Source of the DNA: Rhodococcoides kyotonense
GTDB taxonomy: Bacteria; Actinomycetota; Actinomycetes; Mycobacteriales; Mycobacteriaceae
Length of the DNA stretch: 64,000 bases
Reading direction: 5' to 3'
NCBI RefSeq assembly: GCF_001645385.1
Contig: NZ_LVHI01000012.1
Location: 858,169-922,168, forward strand
Made by a program: the position numbers and the translations under genes
Notes under the pieces: model-generated
Told to the model about the DNA's origin: nothing
Databases searched by the model: none
Seen by the model: the letters and a program-made list of their open reading frames with translations, nothing else
Shown: positions 50,715-59,659 of the stretch, piece by piece
How the letters are laid out: each line of letters begins with the position of its first letter
Numbering within the stretch: the stretch's first letter is position 1

Positions 50715-50945
50715 ATGATCACCACGAATTACCGAGTCACCGGCATGACCTGCGGACACTGCGAGGCGTCGGTCCGGGAAGAAGTCGGTGCTGTGGCCGG
50801 GGTCGACACGGTCGAAGCATCGGCGTCGGCGGGGACGCTGACGGTGACAAGCGCCGATGAGCCCGACCACGCCCAGGTCGTCGCCGCCGTTCGCGATGCC
50901 GGATACACAGCCGAACCGCAACCCGCAGATTCACGCACCGCGTAG
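50715..50945 (+). CDS. copZ: copper chaperone (heavy-metal-associated domain)
   Basis: This 76-residue HMA domain has YRVTGMTCGHCEASVREEV, the metal-binding MTCGHC. It delivers Cu(I) to the ATPase encoded next. ATG 50715, with AAGGAG seven bases upstream. It is co-transcribed with the ATPase gene (33-base gap) behind the copper box. Confidence 0.92.
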   Translation: MITTNYRVTGMTCGHCEASVREEVGAVAGVDTVEASASAGTLTVTSADEPDHAQVVAAVRDAGYTAEPQPADSRTA

Positions 50946-50978
50946 CCGCTGAACTCGGTGGAGAGAAGGATTCGCACG

Positions 50979-53147
50979 ATGAACAACCACACACACGCCG
51001 ATGTCGGCGTGGCCGAGACAGCGGGCACACAGTCGGGCCACGACCCGTCTGGACACAGCGCAGCCCACACCGGACACGGCGAGCAGACTGAACACGAAGG
51101 CCATACCGGGCACGGTGGCCATGCCGGTCACGGCGATCACGTCGGCATGTTCCGTCGCCTGTTCGCGATCATGCTGGTCCTCGCCGTCCCGGTGATCGTT
51201 GCCTCGAACATGTTCGCGATGCTCCTCGGATACTCGCTGCCCGACGCAGCGTGGATCGCGTGGGTCTCCCCGGTACTGGGCACCGTGATGTATGTCTGGG
51301 GCGGTTCCCCGTTCCTCACCGGCGCAGTCAGCGAAATCCGTTCACGTGCACCAGGAATGATGCTGCTCATCGCCCTCGCGATTACCGTCGCATTCGTCGC
51401 GTCGATGGGAGCGAGCCTCGGCCTGCTCGATCATCAGCTCGACTTCTGGTGGGAACTTGCCCTGCTGATCGTGATCATGTTGCTCGGGCACTGGATCGAA
51501 ATGCGATCCCTCGCTCAGACCACCTCCGCCCTGGACTCGTTGGCAGCACTGCTCCCGGACACCGCCGAACGCGTCGACGGCGACGACGTAGTGCAGGTAT
51601 CCCCGGCCGAGCTGCAGCTCGGTGATCTCGTCGTCGTCCGCCCCGGCGGACGCGTACCCGCGGACGGCACCATCGTCTCCGGATCGGCGAGCATGGACGA
51701 ATCGATGATCACCGGCGAATCACGCACCGTCCGCCGCAGCGACGGCGACCAGGTCGTCGCCGGCACTGTCGCCACCGACTCCGGCCTGCGCATCCAGGTC
51801 ACCGCAGTAGGGGAGGACACCGCCCTCGCCGGCATCGGCCGGCTCGTCGCCGACGCCCAGAACTCGACCTCGCGCGCTCAGCGCATCGCCGACACCGCCG
51901 CCGGCTGGCTGTTCTGGTTCGCTCTCGGATCCGCGATCATCACCGCCGCCGTGTGGACCCTGGTCGGGATGCCCGACGACGCCGTCATCCGCACCATCAC
52001 CGTGCTGGTCATCGCGTGCCCGCACGCACTCGGACTCGCGATCCCGTTGGTGGTCTCCATCGCCACCGAACGCGCCGCCCGCGGCGGTGTCCTGGTCAAG
52101 GACCGGCTCGCACTCGAAACCATGCGCACGGTGGACACGGTGCTCTTCGACAAGACCGGGACCCTCACCAAGGGTGAACCCACCGTCACCGCAATCGAGG
52201 TCGCCGAAGGGCGCACCGCCGCCGAGGTCCTCGCTTTGGCCGCTGCCGCAGAAGCCGACTCAGAACATCCCCTGGCCCGCGCCATCGTCGACGCCGCACG
52301 CGCGCGGAACCTGACCGTCCCGGCTGCAGCCGGTTTTCAGTCGTCCCCCGCCGTCGGGGTCTCAGCCGACATCGACGGCCTCCGGATCCAGGTCGGCGGG
52401 CCGGCACTGCTCGAGCAAGAGCGCGGTTCCGAACTCGCCGTCGCCGACCGGTGGCGCGGTGACGGGGCGATCATCCTGCACGTCCTCGCCGACGGGGCCG
52501 TGATCGGTGCACTCGCGCTCGCCGACGAGATCCGGTCAGAATCACGCACCGCGATCGATGCACTCCACGCCCGCGGAATCACCGTCGTGATGATCACCGG
52601 TGATGCCGATGCCGTCGCGAAGTCCGTCGCGACCGAACTCGGTGTGGACCGCTACTTCGCCGGGGTGAAGCCGGAAGACAAGTCCCACACCGTCGCTGCA
52701 CTCCAGGGCGAAGGACGTACGGTGGCGATGGTCGGCGACGGAGTCAACGACGCCCCAGCGCTCGCGCAAGCCGATGTCGGTATCGCGATCGGGGCCGGCA
52801 CCGACGTCGCTATCGCATCGGCCGGAGTAATCCTCGCCAGCGACGACCCGCGGTCGGTGCTGTCGGTAATCGAACTCTCGCGCGCCTCGTACCGAAAGAT
52901 GAAGCAAAACCTCTGGTGGGCAGCGGGATACAACCTCATCTCAGTCCCACTCGCGGCAGGAGTGCTCGCACCGGTCGGGTTCGTACTGCCCATGTCCATC
53001 GGCGCGATCCTGATGTCGCTGTCGACGATCATCGTCGCCGCGAACGCGCAGCTGCTCCGGCGACTCGACCTCACGCCCGACACCATCGCCGGAGCGCTGA
53101 ACGAGGGGAGTTCCAATCCTCCGTCGCAGCGCACACCGTCACTGTGA
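50979..53147 (+). CDS. copB: copper-translocating P-type ATPase, CopB (CPH) class
   Basis: This 722-residue P1B ATPase has a His-rich N-terminus (HTGHGEQTEHEGHTGHGG region, about 30-60) in place of an HMA domain, eight membrane segments, the actuator motif MITGES, the transmembrane metal site VIACPHALGLAIP (CPH rather than CPC), the phosphorylation motif DKTGTLTKG, SEHPLA and GDGVNDAPALA. CPH and a His-rich N-terminus mark the CopB group, which exports copper. ATG 50979, with AGAAGGA upstream. It is the second gene of the copper operon. Confidence 0.92.
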   Translation: MNNHTHADVGVAETAGTQSGHDPSGHSAAHTGHGEQTEHEGHTGHGGHAGHGDHVGMFRRLFAIMLVLAVPVIVASNMFAMLLGYSLPDAAWIAWVSPVLGTVMYVWGGSPFLTGAVSEIRSRAPGMMLLIALAITVAFVASMGASLGLLDHQLDFWWELALLIVIMLLGHWIEMRSLAQTTSALDSLAALLPDTAERVDGDDVVQVSPAELQLGDLVVVRPGGRVPADGTIVSGSASMDESMITGESRTVRRSDGDQVVAGTVATDSGLRIQVTAVGEDTALAGIGRLVADAQNSTSRAQRIADTAAGWLFWFALGSAIITAAVWTLVGMPDDAVIRTITVLVIACPHALGLAIPLVVSIATERAARGGVLVKDRLALETMRTVDTVLFDKTGTLTKGEPTVTAIEVAEGRTAAEVLALAAAAEADSEHPLARAIVDAARARNLTVPAAAGFQSSPAVGVSADIDGLRIQVGGPALLEQERGSELAVADRWRGDGAIILHVLADGAVIGALALADEIRSESRTAIDALHARGITVVMITGDADAVAKSVATELGVDRYFAGVKPEDKSHTVAALQGEGRTVAMVGDGVNDAPALAQADVGIAIGAGTDVAIASAGVILASDDPRSVLSVIELSRASYRKMKQNLWWAAGYNLISVPLAAGVLAPVGFVLPMSIGAILMSLSTIIVAANAQLLRRLDLTPDTIAGALNEGSSNPPSQRTPSL

Positions 53148-53194
53148 GAGCTGATCTCGTACCGGAAACGCAGCCCTGACGACTGCGAAACGCT

Positions 53195-53233
53195 GATGGC
53201 CGCACCCTCTCCGCCGGAGAGGATGCGGCCATC
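53195..53233. terminator. bidirectional terminator hairpin
   Basis: GATGGCCGCA-CCCTCTCC pairs with GGAGAGG-TGCGGCCATC, a 17- to 18-base stem with one mismatch and a short loop, followed by GTTGTGT. It lies between the convergent copper ATPase and DUF305 genes. Confidence 0.8.
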
Positions 53234-53251
53234 GTTGTGTGGCGGGCCGGG

Positions 53252-53878
53252 TCAGCCGAGCAGCCGCTGCATGGTCTCGATTTCCGGCTGCTGAGTGGCG
53301 ACGATGGCGCGTGCCATCTCCAGGGCGTCAGGATTGGAACCGTCCGCGATTTCGGTGTTCGCCATCTCGATGGCACCGGTGTGGTGGGCGATCATCATCG
53401 TCAACCACTGGCGGTCGAATTCCGGTCCCGACGCTGCCATCAACGCGTCCATGTCCTGAGCGGTCATCATGCCGCTGCCAGAGCTGTGGTCCATCCCGCC
53501 CATGTCACTCATGTCCATGTCGGGCATGGGCTGGCCCCACTCGGTCAGCCATGCCGTCATCTGGTCCATCTCGGGCTGCTGTGCGCCGGCGATCGCCGAT
53601 GCCAGCGACAGCACGTCCGGGTTGTCGGTGCGGCCGTTCGCCATGTCGGCCATCTCGACTGCTTGTGCGTGGTGCGGATACATCATCTGCGCGAACATCA
53701 CGTCGGCATCGTTGAACTCTGCGGACGCGCTTGCTTGGGCCGAGGACATCGGTGCGGAGGACATCGAGCCCATGGAATGCCCGTCCATCGACGAATCGGT
53801 CGAGTCGTTGCTACAGCCGACGACGAGGAACGCGCTGGCGGCGGCAGCAGCGAGTGAAGCCATGACTTTGGTACGCAT
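53252..53878 (-). CDS. DUF305 lipoprotein, element copy
   Basis: This 208-residue protein has signal and lipobox FLVVGCSND, Met-rich linkers (MDGHSMGSMSSAPMSS; MPDMDMSDMGGMDHSSGSG) and two DUF305 motifs (AQMMYPHHAQAVEMADM; TMMIAHHTGAIEMANTE). ATG 53878 follows AAGGAG. It is closely related to the chromosomal 18700-19305 protein. It is encoded after DUF6153, as on the chromosome. Likely role: extracytoplasmic copper binding. Confidence 0.85.
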   Translation of the reverse strand: MRTKVMASLAAAAASAFLVVGCSNDSTDSSMDGHSMGSMSSAPMSSAQASASAEFNDADVMFAQMMYPHHAQAVEMADMANGRTDNPDVLSLASAIAGAQQPEMDQMTAWLTEWGQPMPDMDMSDMGGMDHSSGSGMMTAQDMDALMAASGPEFDRQWLTMMIAHHTGAIEMANTEIADGSNPDALEMARAIVATQQPEIETMQRLLG

Positions 53879-53963
53879 GTGGAATCTCCTTGCAAGAGTG
53901 GACAATCAGGGGTGTGTGACGTGTTTCGGTCCGCCGGTCGACGCGCGTCTACCGGGCTCCCTG

Positions 53964-54383
53964 TCACACTCGCAAGGTCACCGATCTGTCCAACTCCCAC
54001 AAGGTCCACGGCGGTGCGCGCTCCAGGATGGAGTCTGTGCGCCCGGCGATCCCGTCCACCGCTGTCGGCGACTGGCCTGTCTCGGTGCTCATCGTCGGGA
54101 CGGACAACGCGGCCCACGACACCGGAGTTCCCACACAGGGATGCATCATCTGATGCGCCGACGGACAATCGTGTTCCCCGAACATCACCGAAGCCGAGCT
54201 ACTGCCCGGGGCTGTCGACGCCATCGCGGCATGGCCACCGGTCATCGACTCCGACATCGGGCCAGCCATCGACGATGCCGGTGTCACAGAATGCATCAAC
54301 AACACCCCGAACACCGTCACTGCAATCAACAATCCGATCGCCGAGGCTGTGCCCCGTCGAGTGCGACGAATCGTCGAGTTCAT
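53964..54383 (-). CDS. DUF6153 family protein, element copy
   Basis: This 139-residue protein (ATG 54383) has a membrane segment (SAIGLLIAVTVFGVLLMHS), the motif GEHDCPSAHQMMHPCVG and a C-terminal RAPPWTLWELDRSVTLRV. It has the same -10/ATG spacing as the chromosomal paralogue (TACCGT, 7 bases, ATG) and no ribosome-binding site, so it is probably leaderless. It is the first gene of the DUF6153-DUF305 pair under a copper box. Confidence 0.75.
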   Translation of the reverse strand: MNSTIRRTRRGTASAIGLLIAVTVFGVLLMHSVTPASSMAGPMSESMTGGHAAMASTAPGSSSASVMFGEHDCPSAHQMMHPCVGTPVSWAALSVPTMSTETGQSPTAVDGIAGRTDSILERAPPWTLWELDRSVTLRV

Positions 54384-54404
54384 GCTCTCGACGGTAACAG
54401 GGCA

Positions 54405-54419
54405 TACCCCCCAGGGGTA
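54405..54419. promoter_or_regulatory. CsoR-type copper operator of the element DUF6153 gene
   Basis: TACCCCCCAGGGGTA lies 8 bases from the -10-like TACCGT (minus strand, 54396-54391). Spacing is identical to the chromosomal box at 18233. The MFS gene behind it ends 15 bases away. Confidence 0.72.
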
Positions 54420-54434
54420 GCGTCGGTGCATCGT

Positions 54435-55652
54435 TCAGCTGGCCAGTCGGACGTCAGCTCTCGGTCGTGCGAACCAGTGAACCAACACCCCGCTCGCGAC
54501 ACTGAGTGTTGCGAGCGTCGGCATCGCCACCACGATCGCCCTGTCGAGCCCCCAGAAGGTTGCGAGCGCACCGATCCCAACCGCAGTGAGACCCTGCGAC
54601 AGGTACGCCACCAAGTACATCAACGACAGTGTCGCGGCCCGCGTCTCGGCCTCGGAGGCTGCGACGACCATCCCGAGCCCGCCGTAGAACATCAGGCCGT
54701 ACCCCACCCCACTGATGACCGCAGCGAGCAGGAAGACCGTGAGCAAGTCCACGTTGGCTGCGGCGACGAGGGTGACAGACCCGGTGGCGGAAAGCACCGA
54801 ACCGGCCAAAGATGCGGACGTCGGCGAACCGCGGCGGGCGATGATGGACGCGGGAACGATGGCAACAGCCCAACACGCAAGTGCGCACGCGGCGACGAAA
54901 GCGTCGACGGTACCGACGAGATCCCTCACGATCTGCGCACCGAGCCCGATGAACACCGCGCCCATCATGAAGGCCACGGTGAGGGAAGCAACACCGATGG
55001 CGAACTGCATTCGAGTTCTCGCGGGTGCTCGCACCCGACTGGGCCGCCATCGAACATTGCTGCGCGTGGCCTCCTCGGGGAGGAACCACACCAGCGGCAG
55101 CAGAGCAATCGTCACGCCGAGCAAGATGGCGAACGGGAACGTGGTGGGCAAGGCGGAGTACTGCACGAGCGCACCGCCGACAACGAGCGCGAGTGCGGTA
55201 CCGCTGGCCGTCGCCGCCGTATTGACGGAAGTGGACAGTGCCGCGGTGCGGCGCGGTGCGAACTCGACGAGTGCGGCGCTGGCCGCACTCATCGCGATAC
55301 CGACCCCGAGTCCTTGAAGAGTGCGGCCGATGAAGATCGGGACGAGACCGCTTGTGACCACGAACAGCGCAGTGCCGACAGCGACCATGCCGACGCCGGC
55401 AAGCAGTACGCGGCGTCGCCCGATCGAGTCCGAGAGAGACCCACATGCAACGAGAGCGAGAACCAGCGCTACCGGGTAGGTAGCGAACAACGCGGTCGTG
55501 ACGACCTCACCTACGCGCCACCGATCCGCTAAGAGCGGATAGACCATCGACGGCGCGCCGCTCGCCCACAACGACACAACCAGGACGCCCGCCGCCGTCG
55601 ACAACGCCACAGGTAACGGCAAGGTCTTGCGTGAACGAGGGCGGCGGTTCAC
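54435..55652 (-). CDS. MFS exporter
   Basis: The product is about 405 residues with twelve membrane segments. MFS signatures are GSLSDSIGRRRVLLAG (loop 2-3) and IGRTLQGLGVGIAMSAASAA (helix 4). I use GTG 55652 (MNRRPRSRKTLPLPVALS); TTG 55712 is an upstream alternative. The substrate is unknown; drug or metabolite efflux is likely. The TetR gene starts upstream on the same strand and its stop lies just beyond the TTG start, so the two are probably co-transcribed. Confidence 0.8.
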   Translation of the reverse strand: MNRRPRSRKTLPLPVALSTAAGVLVVSLWASGAPSMVYPLLADRWRVGEVVTTALFATYPVALVLALVACGSLSDSIGRRRVLLAGVGMVAVGTALFVVTSGLVPIFIGRTLQGLGVGIAMSAASAALVEFAPRRTAALSTSVNTAATASGTALALVVGGALVQYSALPTTFPFAILLGVTIALLPLVWFLPEEATRSNVRWRPSRVRAPARTRMQFAIGVASLTVAFMMGAVFIGLGAQIVRDLVGTVDAFVAACALACWAVAIVPASIIARRGSPTSASLAGSVLSATGSVTLVAAANVDLLTVFLLAAVISGVGYGLMFYGGLGMVVAASEAETRAATLSLMYLVAYLSQGLTAVGIGALATFWGLDRAIVVAMPTLATLSVASGVLVHWFARPRADVRLAS

Positions 55653-55715
55653 CGATCTACGCCGACCGAACCGACGGTGTGCGACCAACCGAGCGGAAGG
55701 TGGTGCGCCCAAGCC

Positions 55716-56300
55716 TCAATGGGTGTCGAGTAGAGCAAGGATGGTCCTCACGATCAGATCGGGTGCGTCCATCGAATCCAGTCGCCCTGCTGCTATCTCG
55801 GCTCCGGCACCGTGAAGGACCTGATGGAGCACGGCGACTTGCCACGAGGTGGGCATGTCACGTGAAAACAGTCCTGCACTGCGTCCGCGTTCGATCAACG
55901 ATTCGACCCGGCTCGCGGGGCCGTCGTGAAGCTCGCGGATACGCGCTGGGGGGAGTTCTTCCTCGGCGGCGGCAATGACCGATCGTGACCGGTCCACCAG
56001 CTCCCAGCTGCTGTGAATGAGCCGGGACAACGCTTCTCGGGGATCCCCACCCAGATCGACCGCAGCCAACGTCTGCTCACCGCGATCGATCACACGCGCC
56101 ACCACGGCATCGATGAGCGCTGGGCGAGAAGCGAAGTGACCGTAGAGCGTCACCCGCCCGAGACCGGCTTCCCGTGCGATATCGCTCATCGTGGCGTTCT
56201 GCCGCCGAGACAGGCAGACGATCGCAGCATCGAGGATGCGCTCGACGTTGCGCACCGCGTCGGCTCGTTTACCGCCTACCTGTGACGTATCGGTCGTCAT
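55716..56300 (-). CDS. TetR-family regulator
   Basis: This 194-residue protein has an HTH at about 20-65 (VERILDAAIVCLSRRQNATM, SDIAREAGLGRVTLYGHFAS) and a C-terminal ligand domain (WQVAVLHQVLHGAGAEIAAG). It lies between two MFS genes: upstream of one on its own strand and divergent from the other, so it probably represses both. ATG 56300 (MTTDTSQVGGKRADA). Confidence 0.88.
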   Translation of the reverse strand: MTTDTSQVGGKRADAVRNVERILDAAIVCLSRRQNATMSDIAREAGLGRVTLYGHFASRPALIDAVVARVIDRGEQTLAAVDLGGDPREALSRLIHSSWELVDRSRSVIAAAEEELPPARIRELHDGPASRVESLIERGRSAGLFSRDMPTSWQVAVLHQVLHGAGAEIAAGRLDSMDAPDLIVRTILALLDTH

Positions 56301-56322
56301 AGAACCCTCACTTCCCGAACAC

Positions 56323-56362
56323 GTTTGTATGAGTTACGGTACCAGTGTCCAACTCAAACAAC
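56323..56362. promoter_or_regulatory. possible TetR operator
   Basis: GTTTGTATGAGTT (56323-56335) and AACTCAAACAAC (56351-56362) form an imperfect inverted repeat between the divergent TetR and DHA2 exporter genes. Part also resembles a -10 region. The symmetry is incomplete. Confidence 0.4.
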
Positions 56363-56385
56363 TATGTACAACTTAGGAGGCAGTG

Positions 56386-57780
56386 GTGACCACGTCGAAA
56401 ACGACACCGGAAGCGGGCGAAGGGCTTCACCCGAAGCGATGGCTCGCACTGGCCCTGCTGGGCACAGCGCAGTTCATGCTGATCCTCGACGTCACAGTGG
56501 TCGCGATCGCGCTACCGCAGATGGGCATGGACCTGGCCCTCTCGCGGGAGGCGGTCACGTGGGTCGTCGCCGCATACACCCTGACCTTCGGCGGCTTGAT
56601 GCTCCTCGGCGGGCGTAGCGCGGACCTGTTCGGGTCCAAACCAATCGTCTTCGCCGGCCTGGCCGTCTTCACCGCCGGCTCGCTAGCGGCCGGACTGGCT
56701 GCCAATGCCGAGTTCCTGCTCGGCGGCCGCATTGTCCAAGGCATTGGCGCGGCGATGCTCTCACCGGCGGCGTTGTCGGTGGTGGTGCGCCTGTTCGCCG
56801 GCGACGAACGCAACCGCGCCCTGGGCATCTGGTCGGCATTGGGCGGCGGCGGCGCGGCGGTCGGTGTCCTGCTCGGTGGCCTGATCACCGCCGGACCGGG
56901 ATGGCCGTGGGTGTTCTACGTCAACATCCCGGTCGGCCTGATCGTCATTTTCGGCCTTCTGCGCGTCCTTCCGCCCCTCGCCCCAGCTCCCGGGCCGCGT
57001 CCCGCGCTCGACATTCTCGGTGCAGCGCTGGTCACCGCTGCGACCGGATCGGCGATCTACTCGTTGACCGTCGCCGGTGAAATCGGATGGACCAACCCGC
57101 AGACCCTCACCGCAGCCGGGGCAGCGGCAGCGCTCTACCTGCTGTTCTACTGGCGACAGCAGGCCGCGTCCTCTCCGCTGATGAACCTAGGACTGCTCAG
57201 CCGACGTCCCGTCGGTGCCGGAGTGTTCGTGATCCTGATCGCAACAGCCCTGATGGTCGCAGTGTTCTTCCTGGGCACCTTCTACTTTCAGCAATCCGCC
57301 GGGCACGGCCCCCTCGTGACCGGACTGTTGTTCCTACCGATCGCCGTGGCCACGATGACGGGAGCGAACCTCGGCGGACGCCTCATCGGCCGCTGGGGCG
57401 CACGAATCCTCGGCACCGCCGGGATGCTCATCGCAGCGTTGGGATTACTTGTGCCAGCCCTGTGGGCAACCACCGCGGCGACCACGATCGGCGTCAGCTT
57501 CGGCGCATTCGGTATCGGCGCGCTGTTCGTCGTCGCCTCAGCCACCGCGCTCGGACAGATCGGCCCCGAGGAGGCCGGCATCGCATCCGGCCTGCTGAGC
57601 ACCTTCCACGAATTCGGTGCATCCATCGGCGTGGCCACCGTCTCGAGCATCGCTGCACTCAGCCTCGTCGCGGGTGGCGGTGACACCGGGTTCCAACACG
57701 CGTTCCTCTTCGCCGCAGCCGCTGCTGCACTGGCCGCAATGATCTCCGCCGTCGTCATCCCGCCACGCCCCGCACTCTGA
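56386..57780 (+). CDS. DHA2-family MFS drug exporter (EmrB/QacA type)
   Basis: This 464-residue protein has fourteen membrane segments. Signatures: MLILDVTVVAIALPQMGMDL (motif D1), GGRSADLFGSKPIVFAG (motif A), GRIVQGIGAAMLSPAALSVV (motif B) and LGIWSALGGGGAAVGVLLGG (motif C). Expected role: proton-driven efflux of drugs or dyes. AGGAGG precedes GTG 56383 and GTG 56386; the second gives better spacing. Divergent from its probable TetR repressor. Confidence 0.9.
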   Translation: MTTSKTTPEAGEGLHPKRWLALALLGTAQFMLILDVTVVAIALPQMGMDLALSREAVTWVVAAYTLTFGGLMLLGGRSADLFGSKPIVFAGLAVFTAGSLAAGLAANAEFLLGGRIVQGIGAAMLSPAALSVVVRLFAGDERNRALGIWSALGGGGAAVGVLLGGLITAGPGWPWVFYVNIPVGLIVIFGLLRVLPPLAPAPGPRPALDILGAALVTAATGSAIYSLTVAGEIGWTNPQTLTAAGAAAALYLLFYWRQQAASSPLMNLGLLSRRPVGAGVFVILIATALMVAVFFLGTFYFQQSAGHGPLVTGLLFLPIAVATMTGANLGGRLIGRWGARILGTAGMLIAALGLLVPALWATTAATTIGVSFGAFGIGALFVVASATALGQIGPEEAGIASGLLSTFHEFGASIGVATVSSIAALSLVAGGGDTGFQHAFLFAAAAAALAAMISAVVIPPRPAL

Positions 57781-57804
57781 TCGTGCAAAACCAGGCACCG
57801 CCGG

Positions 57805-58263
57805 TCAGGAAGTGGTGAAAGCGTCACCGTCACCGTCGACGAATGAGCTCTCGGTCCGGATAGTGTTCGTGGAGAACGTGATCAGGTTGCCGTCTCCGTC
57901 CACGGACGCGAATTCCATCGTCCCCCAGTCCGTCGCGACGGGGTGGCCGGCGTCTGCCGGGTGCAGAACGCCCGCGCGCGAGAGTTCGTCGTACAGCGCG
58001 GTGACCTCGTCGACGGTGATGCGGCAACTGGCCGTTCCCGCGAGGAAGGTCTCCGCTCCGCTGCACACAGGCCAGGGTGCGGTGTCGGGCCGGCTGCTCC
58101 AGCTGTCGTCGTCGGCGGCCCACAGGTGGATCTCGACGTCGTCTCGAGTGAGCTTGGCGAAGGTGGGATCGGAGTACTGCGCCGTGAAGCCCAAGGAGCG
58201 GGTGTAGACAGCGACAGCTGTCTCGATGTGCCGTACCGGCAGTGCGGGGACCGCTCTGGACAT
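57805..58263 (-). CDS. VOC-family protein (bleomycin-resistance type)
   Basis: The product is about 152 residues (ATG 58263, MSRAVPALPVRHIETAVAVY). The betaalphabeta VOC units are TRSLGFTAQYSDPTFAKLTR with DDVEIHLWAADDDSW, and a second unit with GTMEFASVDGDGNLITF. It has the layout of bleomycin-binding proteins. The ligand is uncertain. It is convergent with the DHA2 exporter, 24 bases apart. Confidence 0.82.
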   Translation of the reverse strand: MSRAVPALPVRHIETAVAVYTRSLGFTAQYSDPTFAKLTRDDVEIHLWAADDDSWSSRPDTAPWPVCSGAETFLAGTASCRITVDEVTALYDELSRAGVLHPADAGHPVATDWGTMEFASVDGDGNLITFSTNTIRTESSFVDGDGDAFTTS

Positions 58264-58416
58264 ACGCATAGGCAACACTAACGCCAATGAACGGCACGAG
58301 GAAGCGAACGCTGCCGTGCCTTCGGGGAGTGCGTGCGGGCCGAGGTGCACGGTCGCCGCGCGGACGCTACCGCTCGGCGTTCGACCGGGTCGGCGTGACG
58401 CGACCCTTCGCTGCGT

Positions 58417-58740
58417 TCATCGTTGCAACGCTTCGCCTTTGGATCGCAGCGACGCGGCGAGTTGGTCGACGGTCGGCAGACCCGCCAGGCCGCGGTCGGT
58501 CGAGTAGACGCGGTAGGCAAGTTCGGTCAGTTGCACGGCATCGTCGAAGGCGTCGACGCCGTCAACGAGGATGGTCGGTGAGCCTGCGAAGGCCGACGCC
58601 GCTGCCTCGGCGTCGGAGGAGATCAGCCGGCGTCCGATCTCGATGTCTGACTGTCCGATCAGGCTGGCTGCAGCACGAACCCGGTCCGCAGCTTCCTGCC
58701 AGTTCGGGCATCCGTCGAAGTACAAGATCTCCACCTTCAT
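58417..58740 (-). CDS. thioredoxin-like thiol protein
   Basis: This 107-residue protein begins MKVEILYFDGCPNWQEAADR. It has a single N-terminal Cys in a GCPNW motif (C-x-x-W rather than CxxC), a thioredoxin-like fold and a cis-Pro loop in GSPTILVDGVDAF. Such proteins often travel with mercury or other metal-resistance genes. It is the last gene before the right end of the element. Confidence 0.75.
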   Translation of the reverse strand: MKVEILYFDGCPNWQEAADRVRAAASLIGQSDIEIGRRLISSDAEAAASAFAGSPTILVDGVDAFDDAVQLTELAYRVYSTDRGLAGLPTVDQLAASLRSKGEALQR

Positions 58741-58854
58741 TCGAGCGAGTCTGCCCTCGAATCGGATGGCGTGCCGGTGCGGCCACAACGGGGGTCAGTT
58801 CATGGTGAGATCGTTTCGGCTGCAACGGGCGAGGCGGCGATCGTGCACCTGATG

Positions 58855-59532
58855 CTATTCGGCATCCTTCAGGCCGAATGTCAAGAACCTTTCGGCATAG
58901 TAGCTTTCAATCTCCAGCGGGCCGTACTGGTAGACGACGTTCAATGCGAGCAGGACAAGCCCCGTGAGATAGATCGGCAGCTTGGTTCTGCGCAAGCTGG
59001 CTGTGATACCGAGGACCGCAACAATCAAGTAGCAGGCGAACTCGAACGGCAGGGACCACAGCGACCCGTTCCAGTCGGACTGGAACAGGAACTGATCGAT
59101 GGATGTCGTCCCGGCGACGTCAACTTGCCCGCGAAACAAGGTGATGTTCTTGAGGAAGTAGGCAAGGCCGCCGTCTGCGCGTGTGAACACGCCGAGTCCA
59201 TTGTTTCCCGCCAGGAACCACACAATCGGCGCCGCGACCAGTCCCACCACCGCAATGCAAACCCAGTAGCCGGGGTAGATCCTGAGGACACGTCGCCAGA
59301 GGTACTTCGAGGTCGACTGTTCATTCATTCGACTGGCCGTGATGAGGTAGCCCGAGATGACGAAGAACCCGGCGACAGACCAATGCCCTAGCGTCATATC
59401 ACCAAGCCGCGGTTCGGGCCCGGCGCCCGTGAGTGGCCACGTGTGAGACACGATCACAGCTAGCGCGAAGACGAGACGCAAAAAGTTCAGACTGTTTCGT
59501 CGCCGGTCGAATGCAACGTCTATCGATGCCAC
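58855..59532 (-). pseudogene. acyltransferase-3 gene, N-terminal part cut off by insertion
   Basis: The start MASIDVAFDRRRNSLNFLRL, with LVFALAVIVSHTWPLTG, GHWSVAGFFVISGYLITASR (the catalytic-region His and SGYL) and YLWRRVLRIYPGYWVCIAVV, is the first two-thirds of an OafA-like O-acyltransferase. Native sequence ends at CTG (58870); the last five codons, including the stop, come from the element. The other half is at 47145-47595. It probably modified a surface polysaccharide, as it is next to an O-antigen-ligase-like gene. Confidence 0.87.
58870..58873. repeat. right attachment-site core (CAGG)
   Basis: CAGG matches 47592-47595. Element sequence lies to the left, the N-terminal acyltransferase part to the right. 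Confidence 0.6.
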
Positions 59533-59659
59533 AAGGCCCCCTTCAATTCGAGGGGGACACTACTGTGCCGACCGCGAACCTTCGCGTCGAGCACTGTGCC
59601 ACGGTGCGGCACAATATCCAGAGATCGCACGAGCGATCTAGATTGTGGGGTAAGTCGTC

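Larger units (their letters stand above)
47592..58873. mobile_element. 11.3-kb integrative element carrying copper resistance
   Basis: The boundaries are set by the two halves of the disrupted acyltransferase gene, which rejoin in frame at a CAGG found at both ends (47592-47595 and 58870-58873). Left end: recombination module (zinc-ribbon recombinase-like protein, XRE protein, tyrosine integrase, all on the minus strand). Cargo: copZ, copB-type ATPase, DUF305, DUF6153, MFS, TetR, DHA2-type MFS, VOC, thioredoxin-like protein. No terminal inverted repeats longer than a few bases are seen, as expected for tyrosine-recombinase elements. No conjugation or replication genes are present. Confidence 0.82.

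Noticed and set aside
47604-58879. ATTCG...CGAAT inverted pairs near both ends of the 11.3-kb element as integrase arm sites
   Set aside because: The spacers differ (6 versus 13 bases) and the right pair reaches into host DNA, so the match is probably coincidence.
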